Source: Lacticaseibacillus pabuli
GTDB lineage: Bacteria; Bacillota; Bacilli; Lactobacillales; Lactobacillaceae
Length of the DNA stretch: 64,000 nucleotides
NCBI RefSeq assembly: GCF_028736235.1
Contig: NZ_CP117884.1
Coordinates: 1,426,001 to 1,490,000, forward strand
Direction of reading: 5' to 3'
The position numbers and the translations under genes are program-made. Within the stretch, counting starts at the first letter, position 1. Each line of letters begins with the position of its first letter. Positions 7,337 to 16,099 of the stretch are shown here, piece after piece. The notes beneath the pieces are model-generated. The model was not told the DNA's origin. It saw only the letters and a program-made list of their open reading frames with translations, and made no database searches.

Positions 7337-9460
7337 TTAGCCTTCATTATACGTGTGCAGCTGGTCATCCTCAAACCAAATCATCCCCACCTGATCCGTG
7401 CGCGTTAGCGGAATCCCGGCCTGACTCAGGGCGCTGATGGTCGTGGTGTTCAGCAACGCCTGAAAATTTTGAACCCCCGGCGTAACAATGGCTTGTTTCG
7501 GGCGCATTTGTGTTAACAAGCGTTTACTTGTCGCGACCGAACTGCCCTGACTGCCTAACTTCAAAATAGCGTAATGACCCGCCAAAAATGGCAAAGCTGA
7601 CTTAACCGTCGTCGCTGAATTAAGAAGAATGCGTTTCTGATTGAGCTTTGCCTCGACCAAAATACTACTGGCTTTGCTAGCAGATACCGCCTGCAAGGTG
7701 ATTTTGGTTTGACCGAACTGCAAGGGCAACTGATTGTTCAGTGTCAGCAGTTGTGCGCCGCTACTGGCTGCCGCTTGTCGCACGAGCACCGGTAATTTGC
7801 TAACGGGTGGCACCACGATCAATCTAGATGGCAGAACATGACTCAGCGCCCCCACGTCGCCCGCATACGGCCGCGACGTTGCACCTAACACAATGGCGTC
7901 CAGCCTCGTGATGCCGCGATAACGCGCGTACGCCGCAATAATGCGCTCCGCTTGCTTCGTCCCCGCCTTGAAGGGACTGCCACCCGTATTCACCAGCACC
8001 GCGTGACCCCGCCACGCCGTTTCAATCAGAGTCGCCTCCCCCTGCGCCATGGCAAATTGTGTTAATCGCGGGTGCGGGCGCCACAGCACCATCGCACAAC
8101 TAAGGGTCAGCGCGAGCAGAAGTGGCCACTTCCGGTGACGCGCTAGCCACTCAAGCGTTGTAAGTGTTAATGCGATTGCCAAGCAGGCGGCAAGGTGACC
8201 CACCGGCAGAAATCCCGGCAGACGCGCCAGCCACATTAACAGCGCATCTAACAGTCTAAGCCCATCATTAAGTGGCAGCGCCAAGGGACACCCCGGCCAA
8301 ACGACCAGTATCAGCAAAAGTGGCATCAGCACCACCTCGAAAATTGGCATCAACAGGTAATTGAAGATAAAGGTTAACAAGTGTAGCCCATAGACGCTGT
8401 ATACAACTGGCGCCGCGCTAACGCATGCCATATCGAAACACTGCCTAAAGTTTTCCTTTTGTTCACTTACTATGAGCACAAAGGTCAGCAGGTAGGTCAT
8501 TTGGCCGCCCAAACCACACAGCAACTGCGGGCGATACAGCAGGTTAACAATCAAGATGACCAGCAAGCAGTCCAAGGTACTCAGTGGCAACTTTAGCTTA
8601 GTCGCGACAACCTGGAGTTCACGCATCAGGATTGCCCTGAGCAAACCCGCACTCATTGGAATCACACACAACACCACCGGTAAGAGCACCAGTAATAAGG
8701 TATCTACGGCTTCCGCCGTCACCCGTATGCGTCGGCCTAACCCGTACAGCATCCCCACTAGTGCGAACACGTGCAGACCTGACACCGAAAACAAGTGTAA
8801 GATGCCCAGTTTACTGAAGGTTTCGCGCATGTCAGCCATGTCAGTATTCATGACACCAAGTAGCAAGGCCTGGGCGTACGCTGCCACCCGATCAGGTAGT
8901 CGGCTGATTCGGCGTACCACTGCCAGACGCAACTGTGCGAACCAGTCCCACAGACTATGGGGCACCCGTTTTTGAATGACGAAATCCCCACTATCAATGG
9001 TGTACGCTTGATGGTTCTGCTGCCAAGCGTAACTGGCGTAGTTGAATTCGCCTAGATTGTGGGCGGCAGCAATGCGTTGCGACTTTGTCCACTGCAACAC
9101 CACGGGATTCGCGAGCGCGCCGATTGTCTTGGCCTGTCCTTTGGTAATGGACACTGCCCCGCTAACAGGAACACCATTGCTCGCCGTTCCGGTATAACTG
9201 GCATAGTCGCCATAAACCCGCCATGACGCCGGCTGAACACGCACCTCACCGCGCGGGCTCACGGGGTGCAATTCCTGATGACGTTCCCGTAAGCCGGAGC
9301 AAATGCCAATCGCAACCATCCCCACCAGCAATACCGGCAATAACTGCCGTCCCTTGAGCAGGCCAACGATTAAACAGCCGAGCCCAATGATGGGATGATG
9401 CAAACACAGTTGCTGACTCCCAATTAACACCAGCGCACCGGCGATTAATCCGCCGGTCAC
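7337..9460 (-). CDS. comEC: ComEC/Rec2 DNA uptake channel with degenerate C-terminal domain
   Basis: Membrane channel for single-stranded DNA entry during transformation. 707 residues: N-terminal membrane helices and an OB-like region (about 60-165), the polytopic Competence domain (about 185-450) with the conserved ILHLFSVSGLHV (220-231), and a C-terminal beta-lactamase-like domain from about 465. In that last domain the usual D-x-GQGD reads FAMAQGEA (468-475) and the usual HxDxDH-type loop reads LGATSRPYAGDVGAL (525-539), so the metal-binding residues appear to be gone. The GTG start overlaps the comEA stop by 4 nt (GTGA). The reading frame is otherwise intact. Confidence 0.93.
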   Translation of the reverse strand: MTGGLIAGALVLIGSQQLCLHHPIIGLGCLIVGLLKGRQLLPVLLVGMVAIGICSGLRERHQELHPVSPRGEVRVQPASWRVYGDYASYTGTASNGVPVSGAVSITKGQAKTIGALANPVVLQWTKSQRIAAAHNLGEFNYASYAWQQNHQAYTIDSGDFVIQKRVPHSLWDWFAQLRLAVVRRISRLPDRVAAYAQALLLGVMNTDMADMRETFSKLGILHLFSVSGLHVFALVGMLYGLGRRIRVTAEAVDTLLLVLLPVVLCVIPMSAGLLRAILMRELQVVATKLKLPLSTLDCLLVILIVNLLYRPQLLCGLGGQMTYLLTFVLIVSEQKENFRQCFDMACVSAAPVVYSVYGLHLLTFIFNYLLMPIFEVVLMPLLLILVVWPGCPLALPLNDGLRLLDALLMWLARLPGFLPVGHLAACLAIALTLTTLEWLARHRKWPLLLALTLSCAMVLWRPHPRLTQFAMAQGEATLIETAWRGHAVLVNTGGSPFKAGTKQAERIIAAYARYRGITRLDAIVLGATSRPYAGDVGALSHVLPSRLIVVPPVSKLPVLVRQAAASSGAQLLTLNNQLPLQFGQTKITLQAVSASKASSILVEAKLNQKRILLNSATTVKSALPFLAGHYAILKLGSQGSSVATSKRLLTQMRPKQAIVTPGVQNFQALLNTTTISALSQAGIPLTRTDQVGMIWFEDDQLHTYNEG

Positions 9461-10140
9461 GGGCCGACTGTGACGTGCGGCTCAATATTGGCAAACATTT
9501 TATCCCCGATGCCGCTCACTTCCTTGAGGTCGGCTACCTTTTTGAAACCGCCATGCTCATCGCGGTAAGCCAGAATATCCTGTGCGCGTTTAGGACCAAC
9601 CCCCGAAATGGTTTGCAACTGGTCCACGGTCGCACTGTTCAAGTTGACTTGCGCACCAGCACCCGCAGTCGCGCTCCCACTCGCTGCTGTGACACCGGCA
9701 CTACCAGCAGTAGCGGTTCCGGCCGCAACAGTCTGACTCGCATTGCTCGCCCCGCGCGTAGGGATCGCCAGATTTTCCTCATCGCGTGCGACCTTCGCCA
9801 GATTCACCGCACCACCATCGGCATCCTTGGTCAAGCCGCCTGCAGCCTGCACCACATCCGCCCACCGTGTCTGACCATCAATGTGGTACAACCCCGGATG
9901 TTTAACCGCCCCAGCAATGTAGACGTAGCCGCCCTTCCCCGAAGAAGTTGCGGCAGAACTCGCCGTTTTCTTTGGTGGCGTCTGCTTGGCCTGGCTCGCC
10001 TGCAATGCCAACCGGTTTTGCTCAGACCGCACCTGGACCGTGTGGTAGCCGTACCAGCCGCCTAGCAAAACAACCGCGCCCGTCCCAATCAGGACGTAAC
10101 GCCAATAATCCTTTAACAGTTCCATCAACCGCGTCATCAT
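9457..10140 (-). CDS. comEA: ComEA DNA receptor
   Basis: Membrane-anchored double-stranded DNA receptor for transformation. About 227 residues: one N-terminal membrane segment (YVLIGTGAVVLLGGWYGY), a SLBB-type domain (GGYVYIAGAVKHPGLYHI), an Ala/Gly/Thr-rich linker, and a C-terminal pair of helix-hairpin-helix motifs (VNLNSATVDQLQTISGVGPK, then LKEVSGIGDKMFANI). The ATG at 10140 is chosen because GGAGG lies 8 nt upstream; an in-frame GTG three codons earlier overlaps this site. First gene of the comEA-comEC-holA unit. Confidence 0.95.
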   Translation of the reverse strand: MMTRLMELLKDYWRYVLIGTGAVVLLGGWYGYHTVQVRSEQNRLALQASQAKQTPPKKTASSAATSSGKGGYVYIAGAVKHPGLYHIDGQTRWADVVQAAGGLTKDADGGAVNLAKVARDEENLAIPTRGASNASQTVAAGTATAGSAGVTAASGSATAGAGAQVNLNSATVDQLQTISGVGPKRAQDILAYRDEHGGFKKVADLKEVSGIGDKMFANIEPHVTVGP

Positions 10141-10160
10141 GTCACGCACCTCCGCTCATA

Positions 10161-10173
10161 GATTAAATTCGCA
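10161..10173 (-). promoter_or_regulatory. Possible competence sigma-factor box upstream of comEA
   Basis: The minus strand reads TGCGAATTTAATC, close to the CIN-box core TACGAATA used by ComX/SigX-type sigma factors in streptococci and lactococci. It lies about 20 nt upstream of the comEA start codon, and the T-run of the ylbL terminator sits just upstream of it. The match is imperfect (TGCGAATT), so this is tentative. Confidence 0.3.
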
Positions 10174-10181
10174 GGGCAGAC

Positions 10182-10221
10182 AAAAATCCCCCCGGCACCA
10201 AAAATTTGGGCCGTGAGGGAT
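10182..10221 (-). terminator. Terminator of the ftsW-pyc-ylbG-rsmD-coaD-ylbL block
   Basis: A GC-rich imperfect stem (ATCCCTCACGGC against GCCGGGGGGAT) followed by TTTTT on the minus strand, just after the ylbL stop. It isolates comEA from upstream transcription. Confidence 0.75.
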
Positions 10222-10232
10222 TGTCATGAGAC

Positions 10233-11288
10233 TTATTTTGCCTGCAGATACTGAATCGCATCTTGCAGCTTACGGACGGGGACAATTTTCATCTTCGTCT
10301 TCATTTTCCGAGCCGCGTTCTTGGCCTCAACATAGTTGTTGATATAGCTCGGATCTTCACGCTTCATCGTCTTGGTTGCGGGGATGTCTGGCGCGAAGAA
10401 AATCGTCGCACCCGCCTTGCTAGCAGCGTAGACCTTCTTATCAATGCCACCGATGGCCCCAATCTTGCCATGATCATCGATTGTGCCAGTGCCCGCAATG
10501 TCACGGCCGGCACGCAAATTAGTGCCGCTCACCTGATCATAAATTTGTAGGGCAAAAATCAGGCCGGCACTGGGGCCACCAATTTCACCGGCGTTAATTT
10601 TAACGTGCGGTTTGCTCTCGACACGGGTATCATCAGTCAACCCAATGCCCAAGCCCGCGCGTTTTAGTCCCTTGATTTGGACTAATTTGCGGGTCACAGA
10701 ATGCGCGTGCTTGCCGCGGAGATAAGTCACCGTGACTTTGGTGTCCACTTTGTGCTTCTTAATCGCATCGATGTAACGCTGGGCCTTCTGGTAATGCTTC
10801 CCGTTGATGGCGGTGATCGTATCGCCCACCTTCAACTTGCCGCGAAAGTCAGAGTTGGCTTGCATTGACATAACGTAAATGCCGCGATAATCAATGTGAA
10901 TTGGCTTGTCGGCTGCTTTGAAGGCCGCCGCAATTGCCGCGTTGCCCGCGCTACGAATGTAGTAATTCTGAATCGTATTGTACTCGCTGGACGTCTGATC
11001 ACCCATCAAGTCCTGCTCACTGACAATATCGCCAAACGGTTGGGATTTCCCCCACAGCAGCATAATCGGACTGGCCGGCCCCGCCACACTCACAGTCATC
11101 AGACGATATTCACCTGCGGCCTTGTCGCGTTTGCCGTCAACCTTAATAAACTTGCTGACACGGTCCGCACCGCCTGGGTACTCAATATAGTAGCGGGTCG
11201 GGAAGAATGCCAGAACTGCCAGGCAAAATACCAACAGCGCGGCAACTAGCCAACCCCAGAAACGTTTGCGGTTAGTCTTTCTTCCCAT
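10233..11288 (-). CDS. ylbL: YlbL/SepM-type PDZ-Lon membrane protease
   Basis: Membrane-anchored extracytoplasmic serine protease of 351 residues. An N-terminal membrane segment (FWGWLVAALLVFCLAVLAFF) is followed by a PDZ domain (GKLKVGDTITAING) and a Lon-type (S16) domain with the catalytic serine in GGPSAGLIFALQIY and the lysine in IGGIDKKVYAAS. The relative SepM matures a competence pheromone in streptococci; here the substrate is unknown. The ATG at 11288 has GGAG 6 nt upstream and overlaps the end of coaD by 17 nt. Confidence 0.92.
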   Translation of the reverse strand: MGRKTNRKRFWGWLVAALLVFCLAVLAFFPTRYYIEYPGGADRVSKFIKVDGKRDKAAGEYRLMTVSVAGPASPIMLLWGKSQPFGDIVSEQDLMGDQTSSEYNTIQNYYIRSAGNAAIAAAFKAADKPIHIDYRGIYVMSMQANSDFRGKLKVGDTITAINGKHYQKAQRYIDAIKKHKVDTKVTVTYLRGKHAHSVTRKLVQIKGLKRAGLGIGLTDDTRVESKPHVKINAGEIGGPSAGLIFALQIYDQVSGTNLRAGRDIAGTGTIDDHGKIGAIGGIDKKVYAASKAGATIFFAPDIPATKTMKREDPSYINNYVEAKNAARKMKTKMKIVPVRKLQDAIQYLQAK

Positions 11289-11775
11289 AGGCATCTCCAA
11301 ACTTTGCTTCGAGTGCCTGAGCGACTGGCCGCGGCACAAATTGGCTGACGTCCCCGCCGAAACTGGCAATTTCTTTCACGATACTGGAAGAAATACCACT
11401 TTCCGTTGCCCGCGCAGGCAACAGCACCGTCTGGATATTTGGACGCAACTTCGCATTGGCCAACGCAATTTCATTTTCGAAGGTGTAATCACTCGCGTTG
11501 CGCAGGCCACGAACGATGAAGCTAGCCCCCAAGCGTTGTGCCAATTCGACGGTCAATTCACTCGCACCCGCCAACACACTGACGTTGTCCAGACCGGCAA
11601 CGACCTCTGTAATCAGTGCCGCGCGTTCATCCGCGCTAAACAGGGCCTGCTTGCTCGTATTCGTCATCACGGTGATAATCACGTGATCGAACATTTTGCT
11701 GGCGCGCTCGACCGTCGCCAGATGCCCGTTCGTAAACGGGTCAAAACTTCCTGGAAAAATAGCTTTTGTAATCAT
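11272..11775 (-). CDS. coaD: Phosphopantetheine adenylyltransferase
   Basis: 167 residues, full length. Catalyses ATP plus 4'-phosphopantetheine to dephospho-CoA in coenzyme A synthesis. Contains the nucleotidyltransferase signature FPGSFDPFTNGHL with the T/HxGH motif and the C-terminal ISSSIVKEIASFGG. A GGGAGG ribosome binding site precedes the ATG. It starts 1 nt after rsmD ends and overlaps ylbL, so the three are translationally linked. Confidence 0.98.
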   Translation of the reverse strand: MITKAIFPGSFDPFTNGHLATVERASKMFDHVIITVMTNTSKQALFSADERAALITEVVAGLDNVSVLAGASELTVELAQRLGASFIVRGLRNASDYTFENEIALANAKLRPNIQTVLLPARATESGISSSIVKEIASFGGDVSQFVPRPVAQALEAKFGDAYGKKD

Positions 11776-11776
11776 G

Positions 11777-12331
11777 CTATGCCTCCCGCCGTAAAATCAA
11801 CACTTGCGCGACTGCATACTCGTGGTGCCGCAAAATTTCATAACCCGCGATTGTGTCGGGGTAATCAACATCCGTGCCAGTTTCAACTAACACAGTGCCA
11901 CCAGGTTTGATCACATTCCCCGCGACAAACGCCGCGAGTTGTTTGATCACATCCTGCTTCGCGTAGGGTGGATCCATCAAAATGAGGTCAAAGGACTGGT
12001 CCGAGGTGCTGAACTTTTTAATTGCGGCCGACACGGGTTCCTTTAGAATCGTGAACTGGTCCTCCGCTTTGGTTAGCCCCACGTTTTCGCGAATGGTTTT
12101 AATCGCCGCGTACGCTGAGTCGACAAGCGTCCCGTGGCCCATCCCGCGCGACACTGCCTCAATGCCCAACGCACCGGTGCCCGCGTATAAATCGAGGACG
12201 TCGCCGCCATCAAAGTAAGGACCAATCATGTTAAACATCGACTCTTTGACCTTATCGGCAGTTGGCCGGGTCCCATTGCCAGGAACCGTTGCTAAGCGTC
12301 TGCCTCTGAATTCACCACTAATAACGCGCAT
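11777..12331 (-). CDS. rsmD: 16S rRNA (guanine966-N2)-methyltransferase
   Basis: 184 residues. SAM-dependent methyltransferase with motif I VLDLYAGTGALGIEAVSRG and catalytic DLILMDPPYA. Modifies G966 of 16S rRNA. The ATG at 12331 (MRVISGEFRGRRL) has AAAGGATG upstream and fits the family's N-terminus; the longer in-frame start is rejected. Confidence 0.95.
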   Translation of the reverse strand: MRVISGEFRGRRLATVPGNGTRPTADKVKESMFNMIGPYFDGGDVLDLYAGTGALGIEAVSRGMGHGTLVDSAYAAIKTIRENVGLTKAEDQFTILKEPVSAAIKKFSTSDQSFDLILMDPPYAKQDVIKQLAAFVAGNVIKPGGTVLVETGTDVDYPDTIAGYEILRHHEYAVAQVLILRREA

Positions 12332-12397
12332 TGTTACATCCTTTCCAAAAAACTTTAGGCCGCGCATCTGCACGGCCCAAAGTGACTCTGTAAACGG

Positions 12398-12652
12398 CTA
12401 ATCTTCCTCGGCCGTTTCTTTTGCGTAACTGGTCTTCAAGTCTGGGCGTGCGGATTCGTCCACTTTACGAACGAAGCGCAAGTGCTCCAGTTTTGACTTC
12501 AACTCCGGCACTGCTTCCTGATCCACGTACATGACCACGTACTTCATGCGTTTGGAGGCGTAATAGATGGTGCCGTAATGACGCAGTTGCTTTAACTGGC
12601 GCATTGAATACAGCCAGACTATCAGCCCACGCCGTTCCCTGATTGCTTCCAT
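12398..12652 (-). CDS. ylbG: YlbG family protein (DUF2129)
   Basis: 84 residues. Recognised as the small YlbG/DUF2129 family by RGLIVWLYSMRQLKQLRHYG and YVVMYVDQE. Cytoplasmic; function unknown. It sits next to rsmD, as in many Firmicutes. The start has GGAAG upstream. The acidic tail SYAKETAEED is likely disordered. Confidence 0.9.
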   Translation of the reverse strand: MEAIRERRGLIVWLYSMRQLKQLRHYGTIYYASKRMKYVVMYVDQEAVPELKSKLEHLRFVRKVDESARPDLKTSYAKETAEED

Positions 12653-12676
12653 GCGCTCACTTCCTTACGATTTCAA

Positions 12677-15600
12677 TTAATGCTCGATTGTTGCCAGCAG
12701 TTCATTGCTCATGACAAGCGCGCCCGCTTCAACGTACACGTTCTTGACCACACCATCAGTCTGGGCGTGAACGGTCGTTTCCATCTTCATCGCTTCGGAG
12801 ACGAATAAGGCATCGCCCTTCTTGACGCGTTGACCCGGTTTGCACATCACTTCCAGCACCCGGCCGGCCATTGGTGCACCGACTTGCAGCGCATTGTCTG
12901 GGTCTGCCAACTGGTGTGCGCCTGAACTGTGTTGACTGGTTGCGTCGCGCAATACAACTTCGCGCCGTTGCCCGTTAACCGTGTAGTACAGGTCGCGCAA
13001 CCCAGTCGCATCTGGTTCGCCGACAACATCTAGTCGAATAATATAAGTTTGACCGTTTGCTACCGTTACGTCAACCTGCTGGCCAACGCGCATCCCCTCA
13101 AAGAAGACCGGCGTTTCCAGATGTGTCACTGGCCCGTAGTCCTTGTGCAACTTGATGTACTTCTTGAAGACATCTGGGTACAGGACGTAGGACAAGATCT
13201 CACGCATTTGTGGCTGCTTAATGCCAGCCGCTTTGAGTTCCTCGCCGAGTGCATCAAAGTCAGCGTCTGGTAGCAAGGAACCAGGACGTTCGGTTAACGG
13301 CTTCTCGCCCTTGAGCACAATCGCCTGGAGCTTCTTCGGGAAGCCAAATGGTGGCTGCCCGATATTGCCCTTGAAGAAGCTAACGACAGATTCTGGGAAG
13401 TCGAGCTTATCGCCGCGATCCATGACGTCCTTTGCGGTCAGATTGTTTTGCAACATGAACAATGCCATGTCGCCGACCACTTTGGAACTAGGTGTTACCT
13501 TAATGATATCGCCAAACAGGTCATTGACTTCGGAATACTTCTTCATCACGACGCCGAAGTCTGTCAGGCCCATGCTCTGCGCCTGCTGCTGCAGGTTGGA
13601 GTACTGACCACCGGGCATTTCAACGTCATAAATCTGCGTGAGTGGCCCGCTAACCTTGTTTCCGAACTGCTCGTAGTACGGCCGAATCTCGCTGAAGTAT
13701 TCGTTCACGTGCTCTGCGGATTCGATGTCCAAGTGCGGCCGCCGCTCGTTGTCACCCATTGCGTGGTACAGGCTCTCCATGCTTGGCTGACTGGTCGTTG
13801 CGGCAAAAGCGGACTGGGCGACATCGACAATATCAACACCCGCCTTGGCAGCGGCAATGTACGTCGCCACCCCAGTTCCGGTCGTGTCGTGTGTGTGCAG
13901 GTGAACGGGAATGGTCACGGCATCCTTAATCGCCGCAATCAAGACACTCGCAGCGCCAGGTGTCAGCAGTGCGGACATATCCTTGATGGCAATCATGTCT
14001 GCACCGGCCTTTTCCAGGGACTTGGCCAGATCGACGTAGTACTTGAGACTGTACTGCGGGTGCGTATCGCTCAGAATGTCACCGGTGTAGCAAATCGTGG
14101 CTTCGGCAATCTTACCGGTTTCCTTAACCGCCTCAATACTTGGGACCAACTGTGGCACCCAGTTGAGGGAGTCAAAAATTCGGAAGACATCAATCCCGGT
14201 CTTAGCTGCTTCACGAATAAATTGCTTGATAACATTATCAGGATAATTCTTGTAACCAACCGCGTTGCTACCACGGAACAACATCTGGAGCAAAGTGTTT
14301 GGCATGGCCTCGCGCATCTTAGCGAGCCGTTCCCACGGGTCTTCGTTCAAGAAACGGTAGGCCACATCGAAGGTCGCCCCACCCCACATCTCTGAGGAGA
14401 ACAGGTTCGGCATGGCCTTTTCAAAATCGGGCGCAATTTTCAGCATATCGTGACTACGCAGCCGCGTCGCAAACAGGCTCTGGTGCGCATCACGGAAGGT
14501 CGTGTCCGTCAGTAGGAGCTCTGGCTGAGCCTGAACCCAGTCGGTCACGGCCTTGGGACCCTTATCGTTAAGTAACTGCACCAGATTCGTGTTGCGCTTT
14601 GGTTCAGCTGTTAGCGCTTTGTATTCCAAAGCTGGGTATACGTGCGGCTTGCGAGGTTCCTTACCCTGGAAACCGTTGACGTTCACATCACTGATGTAAC
14701 TAATCAGCTGGTTGGAACGACTGCCAGGCATGGTGTAGTCAAAGAGCGAAGGCGTCCGGTCGATGAATGACGTCTCGGCCTGGCCGCTCTGGAACACGGG
14801 ATTGCGGATGACACTCTTCAGGAATTCGAGGTTTGTCTTCACACCGACAATCCGGAATTCGTGCAACACACGCTTCATCTTCGCGACAGCTGATGGGAAG
14901 GTCGAGGCAAAGACGCCGACCTTAACTAGCAGGGAGTCGAAGAATGGCGTGACGACAGCGCCAGCGTATGCATTACCAACATCCAGACGGACTCCTAAAC
15001 CACCGGGTGACCGATAAGTCGTAATCGTGCCGGTATCGGGCATAAAGTTGTTCTGAGGGTCTTCGGTAGTGATCCGGCACTGGATTGCGGCGCCGCGGAA
15101 GTGCAGGTTGTCCTGCGTCGGCCAGCCGAGGTCCTTGTGCAGGTCAGCACCGTCAGCGATGCGCAACTGGGCCTGAACAATATCCAGGTCCGTGATGGCT
15201 TCGGTGACAGGATGTTCAACCTGAACACGGGGGTTTACTTCCATGAAGTAGAACTTGTCGCCTTCGACCAAAAACTCAACGGTCCCGGCATTTTCGTAGT
15301 GCATTGCCGCCATGAAGTCACGCGCAGCGTTGCAAATCTTTTCACGTAATTTAATATCGAGGCCAATCGCGGGCGCAACTTCAATAACCTTCTGATTCCG
15401 GCGCTGAACAGAACAGTCACGTTCAAACAAGTGCATGACGTGCCCGTGGGAGTCGCCGACAATCTGAACTTCGATGTGCTTGGCGTGCTCAATGTAGCGT
15501 TCGATGTACATCCGGCCGTCGCCAAAGCTCGTGATGGCTTCGTTACGCGCAAGCGGATAGTCCTTCTCCAGCTGCTCCTGGTCGCGGATAATCCGCATCC

Positions 15601-16099
15601 CCTTGCCGCCGCCACCCATGGCAGACTTCAACATCAGTGGAAAGCCGTGCTTGTCAGCAAAGGCCTGAATCTCGTCAAAATCATCAGTTGGATCTGGCGT
15701 GCCAGGCACAACTTGCAGTCCGTTGGCAACCGCCGCTTCTTTAGCCGCAACTTTGTCCCCGAAGATCTTCAGCAACTCGGTTTGTGGACCAACGAAGGTA
15801 ATCCCCGCTGCACGAACCTTTTCCGCGAACTCCGCATTTTCGCTCAGTAAACCGTAGCCCGGATGAATGGCATCCGCGCCTGTTTGTTTGGCGATACGAA
15901 TAATGTCGTCCATATCCAGATATGCCGCAATTGGTGCCTTCCCTGCGCCGACCTGGTAACTTTCATTCGCCTTAAACCGGTGAATCGACAAGCCATCTTC
16001 CTTGGCGTAAATCCCCACCGTCTTCAGTCCCAACTCTTCACTGGCGCGGAAAATCCGAATGGCAATTTCGCCACGGTTCGCGACTAACACTTTATGCAT
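12677..16099 (-). CDS. pyc: Pyruvate carboxylase
   Basis: Biotin enzyme of 1140 residues making oxaloacetate from pyruvate, bicarbonate and ATP; supplies aspartate and related pathways. Biotin carboxylase domain (about 1-450; GGGGKGMR ATP-grasp loop, EVNPRVQVEH), carboxyltransferase domain (about 530-800; LLLTDTTFRDAHQSL, metal-site HLHTHDTTG) and biotin carrier domain with the biotinylated lysine K1105 in SEAMKMETT. The ATG at 16099 (MHKVLVANRGEIAIRIFR) overlaps the ftsW stop by 8 nt. Full length and intact. Confidence 0.98.
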   Translation of the reverse strand: MHKVLVANRGEIAIRIFRASEELGLKTVGIYAKEDGLSIHRFKANESYQVGAGKAPIAAYLDMDDIIRIAKQTGADAIHPGYGLLSENAEFAEKVRAAGITFVGPQTELLKIFGDKVAAKEAAVANGLQVVPGTPDPTDDFDEIQAFADKHGFPLMLKSAMGGGGKGMRIIRDQEQLEKDYPLARNEAITSFGDGRMYIERYIEHAKHIEVQIVGDSHGHVMHLFERDCSVQRRNQKVIEVAPAIGLDIKLREKICNAARDFMAAMHYENAGTVEFLVEGDKFYFMEVNPRVQVEHPVTEAITDLDIVQAQLRIADGADLHKDLGWPTQDNLHFRGAAIQCRITTEDPQNNFMPDTGTITTYRSPGGLGVRLDVGNAYAGAVVTPFFDSLLVKVGVFASTFPSAVAKMKRVLHEFRIVGVKTNLEFLKSVIRNPVFQSGQAETSFIDRTPSLFDYTMPGSRSNQLISYISDVNVNGFQGKEPRKPHVYPALEYKALTAEPKRNTNLVQLLNDKGPKAVTDWVQAQPELLLTDTTFRDAHQSLFATRLRSHDMLKIAPDFEKAMPNLFSSEMWGGATFDVAYRFLNEDPWERLAKMREAMPNTLLQMLFRGSNAVGYKNYPDNVIKQFIREAAKTGIDVFRIFDSLNWVPQLVPSIEAVKETGKIAEATICYTGDILSDTHPQYSLKYYVDLAKSLEKAGADMIAIKDMSALLTPGAASVLIAAIKDAVTIPVHLHTHDTTGTGVATYIAAAKAGVDIVDVAQSAFAATTSQPSMESLYHAMGDNERRPHLDIESAEHVNEYFSEIRPYYEQFGNKVSGPLTQIYDVEMPGGQYSNLQQQAQSMGLTDFGVVMKKYSEVNDLFGDIIKVTPSSKVVGDMALFMLQNNLTAKDVMDRGDKLDFPESVVSFFKGNIGQPPFGFPKKLQAIVLKGEKPLTERPGSLLPDADFDALGEELKAAGIKQPQMREILSYVLYPDVFKKYIKLHKDYGPVTHLETPVFFEGMRVGQQVDVTVANGQTYIIRLDVVGEPDATGLRDLYYTVNGQRREVVLRDATSQHSSGAHQLADPDNALQVGAPMAGRVLEVMCKPGQRVKKGDALFVSEAMKMETTVHAQTDGVVKNVYVEAGALVMSNELLATIEH

